In this document: one piece after another, positions 60,650-64,000 of the stretch | How the letters are laid out: each line of letters starts with the position of its first letter | Position numbering within the stretch: the first letter of the stretch is position 1 | Assembly: GCA_019633425.1 (NCBI GenBank) | Contig: WSUB01000034.1 | Coordinates: 62,001 to 126,000 of the forward strand | Reading direction: 5' to 3' | Origin: Tulasnella sp. 424 | Taxonomy: Eukaryota > Basidiomycota > Agaricomycetes > Cantharellales > Tulasnellaceae | Length of the DNA stretch: 64,000 bases | The notes under the pieces: model-generated | What the model was told of the DNA's origin: nothing | The model's database searches: none | Seen by the model: the letters and a program-made list of their open reading frames with translations, nothing else | Program-made: the position numbers and the translations under genes

Positions 60650-61440
60650 TTTCAGAAGGCCACTGAGACCGAGCGTCTCCCGCTGGCGATGCTTGGCCGC
60701 GCCTTGCGGAGTTAGTCGGTCTTTAGGCACGCTTGCCCGAGCACGCTGCTCCTTTTTTTGTTCGCATCCGCATTGGGCTCGCTTGCCCCGGCGCGCTCGC
60801 CAGCAACTAACGCTGCACATTATCCGTAGCCCCTGCACCACCGCGGAACAGCACTTGACATGGATTGCTCAGCTTCTCCAAGCGGTCTATTTTTGACCTG
60901 GGAGAGTGAGCGCAGCCTGAGGGCTCTTTATCAGTCCGGTCGCAAATGTGCTGTGGTTTTCGTTAGCTCTCCCCTTTTCCCGCCAGGTATGCTCCCTCTG
61001 TTCTGCTGATTGCGCCTCTCAATGAGCTCTCCCCTTTTTCCGCCACCCTCCCTCCCGCCCTTAATTCTGTTTTTTGTTGCTTCTCTGTTTCCGTGTTTTC
61101 TTTTTTCTGTTTTTCTGTTTCCGTGTAATGTTTCTTTTCTTCCTGTTTCGGGTTTGTCTCTCGCGCGATGTAAAAAATGGCCCCAGGGCCGTAGTGCCGC
61201 CTATAAAATGTCGTGAGTGTTGTTGGCCGAGTTCTATTTATTTTCTGCATCGCCGACTCTCCGCGAAAGGTCTCAGTGGCGCCTCCTCAGGTCGTGCTGA
61301 AGTTCCTCGCCGTCCTCCGCATGCGGAACAGGTTAGACAGCCCATAGAACAGTACTTCCGAGTACTTGTACTAAGCGGCATACCTGACCATATTTACAAA
61401 GCAACTTTTAGCACTGTAGTGTGTGATGAGGAGGCCGCTA
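60650..61440. other. Unassigned segment, possible inserted element
   Basis: Absent from the other blocks at this place. It has GC-rich repeats of a GGGCTCGCTTGCC type, a long pyrimidine tract (about 61060-61140) with repeated CTGTTTCCGTGT, and a CCTATAAAATG TATA-like box near 61199. It could be an LTR or other non-coding element; no target duplication identified. Confidence 0.35.
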
Positions 61441-61810
61441 GATGACACAAGCACATAGCTCCATGCGAGCTAGTTACATATTCGCAAATCGGGTGTCGAA
61501 CGTGACGCTCCGTATGATCTGGACGTATGGGTTTGGGTGTAGTGATCTACTCAGCGCTTAAAATGAGGTCTGGTAGAAAGTATCCGGAAGTGGGAAGCTC
61601 ACGTGCCTTCATTCGAGGGGTCAGACCAAATCCCAACAGTAGTTTCGCTTCCTCCCATCCTAATTCTACTCGTCACTTTATATCCCCCACCCACTCACCC
61701 GCACTCATCGTATCACATTCACCGCATTCCACGTTTACTTTATACTCGCATTCCAGCACCCAACCTTCATCCTTTTACTCTCCTCCCCACCTATCCCTGG
61801 TACAGCTGCA

Positions 61811-64000
61811 ATGAACTACGTCCGAGGAGCGGTCTCCGCTGTAAACCTCATACTACACAAGCCTCTCACCAATCAATACATCAACTCTCACGGGCGCAAT
61901 TGAAGTTATAGTCGCAGAATGCATCAACAAAACCACAGGCGAATGGGAGCTTGCGTACTCTCCCTTCCCGTGTGCGACTCGGCAAATGGCAGGTCCTCCG
62001 ACCAGGCGAAAAAGACGTCAGCGCGCTCGTCAACGCCAAACCGATCCCATTTTCGATGAAGATGAGGTACGCAGGCGAAGCGGTCTCTGTCTTCGAGGCC
62101 CAGGAGGATATTCCGGAATAGTCTATGACGAGTCCCATATTGGTGCCGCACTCAGGTCAGTCGGTCCGGCGCTTCTACGACCGTGCACCCATGACCGAGT
62201 ATCTCTCCACATTTGAGGGCATTAATGTTGACATTGTGACTGCCTCTCATAGGTATCTAGCGGCGAAAAGAAGAACAACGTTGACGTGCAACGCCAATAC
62301 GAGACCGCTGGACGCTTTGGAGCCCCTGACGCCGACCGGGAAGCTAATTCCGATGGAGACAAGAACGCATCCTCACGCTCCAAGGTTAGTCCCGGACCGG
62401 AAATGTTGTATAGCTAATTTAACCGAATTTTCTTTTTCGCTCGCTCCAAAAGGGGGCAATGAATGAGCCGACCTAGACAGCATCTCACCACCCAGTCCCA
62501 CCTCCGCTTCGGGGAGGACGTCACCCGCATCTCCTTCATCGCCGAAGCTCGGGGAAGTCGGTACACCTGCTGCGAACTTTGATCCTCAATCTCAACTCCT
62601 GAACAATCCGGACCGGATCATCCACCCGCAGACGCAGACTCCACCGCCTCAACCTCCTCCTGCGCAAAGCCAAGACCATTAGTCCGCCGCACCAAAACTT
62701 GCGAAAAGCGTGATAACAACCGCTCTTAATACCGTGGTAGACCAAGCGAAGAAAGCCAGGGATCATCCGCGTGATGTGAAAGTGGGGTTGTCGGCCCAGC
62801 AACAGGGCGGACGAGCAGTCAAAGCACGCCGCAGAAGCTTTGGATGAGGAGGCTGTGCAGCCGCCGGAGGTTGTTTATGGGAAGGACGTTGCGCTGGATA
62901 TGGCTGGATATCATAATGCCGAAGCTACTGGAGACGAGTTAGACGAGGTTGGCAAGACACCAGACCAGGGACTTTCCTCACCGCAACCAGGCCGCGAATC
63001 GTCTCGACCGCTCCCTTCGTCCTCATCACCCCCATCAATCTCGCATTTACCATTACTGGACAGTAAACGACCTTATGTTTGAGGTGTTTCCGCGCCTCCA
63101 GACGTGCAGGTTACGATTCCGAACGCCGGGGGACTGGTCGACGTCACCTCCGGATTATAAGTACATGGGAGTAGGGAGCTTTCCCGATGAGGTCACCAGC
63201 GAAACCGACTTTCAAACCGCTTGTGAAGCATTATGCGGTGGTGAATGTGGGACCTAGTCACCTTGGGCAATCGGTTGCGGCTGCGGAGGACGTTGCGAAG
63301 GATGACGCTGCGAGGGCCAAACCTTACTCCACGTCCGAGGACGAAAATTCCTCGGCATTCGGTCAAGGCGGCCAGCTCTTCCCGGACGGAGCTGAACGAG
63401 ACGTGTTATGGGTCAATATGGAGGGGAAGAAGTTCTCTTTCCAATCGAGTTTATGCGACCGACGGAGGGCAGAGGAGAAGGTTTGACGACTTGGAGAGTA
63501 CGCACTGGTTTGACGACGAGAAAGTGGAGTATGTGAGGCTGTTGGCGGATTCGGATGTTGCGGGGAGCGAACAGTTGGTTATGAAGTGGGATGATTGGTA
63601 AGAGATGAACTACTCTCGAGTTTCTCCACCCATGGGTCCCTCCAAGACCGCTCCGGCCTCCATCGGCGTTTCTTTCCAATCTTCATCTTCACGGCCTACC
63701 AGTCCCGATCGGTCAGTGGCGTCCTTGCATCGGTGAGTTGTCTCGTGATGACGTGTGGAGGCGCGCGCGTTGCTGACGAGGACGTTATGATGTTTCACAG
63801 AGAGGTTATCATGCGGAAGCCGGAAGTGTTCAAGATGGCTCGCTTGAGTGATATCTAACGTCTCTTTGGGCTGCAGCACAAGGAACCTTTTTACGCCGGA
63901 TTTGGGAATCGAATCACGGATGCGCTCGTAGCGTCAACGTCCCAAGTTTCACGATCGACTCGAGCGGAGAGGTGGAGATGGAGCTTTTGGAGTTGGCAGG
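61811..64000 (+). pseudogene. Lipin pseudogene, block E (cut by window end)
   Basis: It retains the promoter (about 61485-61810) and the start ATGAACTACGTCCGAGG, but frameshifts appear within exon 1. Exon 2 is about 62254-62383 and exon 3 about 62452-63600. After about 63629 the start of exon 5 runs directly into the end of exon 6 near 63697, so exon 4, most of exon 5 with the DIDGT catalytic motif, and most of exon 6 are deleted. Exon 7 resumes at about 63801 with a stop in place of the Q of DIQR. The window ends inside exon 7. Confidence 0.85.

Noticed and set aside
60963..61250. Open frame opposite the pyrimidine tract (Lys/Glu/Thr-rich)
   Set aside because: Composition is explained by the CT-rich tract on the plus strand; no gene evidence.

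Overview
The window looks like a chromosomal segment of a filamentous basidiomycete (Agaricomycetes; Sebacinales/Serendipita-like is only a guess). Evidence: genes with many short introns (about 50-110 nt, GT-AG plus a few GC-AG), a fungal lipin/Pah1 gene, NACHT-WD40 (STAND/NLR) genes, and a chromodomain Ty3/gypsy retrotransposon. I rebuilt exon models by hand by comparing paralogues inside the window. Six multi-exon genes close perfectly in frame: three PARP-like genes, one lipin, and two kinase-NACHT-WD40 genes.

Region 1 (1-15,570, + strand) is a tandem array of four nine-exon PARP-type ADP-ribosyltransferase paralogues. Each has an N-terminal repeat domain, a disordered linker, a PARP catalytic domain and a C-terminal CaaX box (CIIM). 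Copies 1, 3 and 4 are intact. Copy 2 is broken by a nonsense codon formed across a splice junction and by a frameshift. A minus-strand patatin-like phospholipase gene lies between copies 1 and 2 and contains an assembly gap.

Region 2 (16,500-64,000) is a degenerating tandem segmental duplication. The unit is a plus-strand lipin gene facing, tail to tail, a minus-strand gene whose in-frame 12-exon model encodes protein kinase, helical linker, NACHT and 12 WD40 repeats (about 1,730 aa). Block A has the only intact lipin and an NLR copy wrecked by four insertions: a solo LTR, a hAT-like MITE, an unclassified element and a full gypsy element. Block B has only the last lipin exon (in a chimeric ORF) and an intact kinase-NLR. 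Block C has a lipin pseudogene and two truncated kinase-NLR pieces. Block D has a lipin pseudogene and an intact kinase-NLR. Block E is a lipin pseudogene cut by the window end.

How the genes may work together is inference. The stretch combines ADP-ribosyltransferases, a patatin phospholipase and NLR-type receptors with repeat arrays that vary at recognition positions. All three families recur in fungal allorecognition and innate-immunity systems, so this resembles a fast-evolving defence or self/non-self island around a housekeeping lipid-synthesis gene. Two 98-N gaps, each flanked by a perfect 79-bp duplication, are assembly artefacts, not biology.
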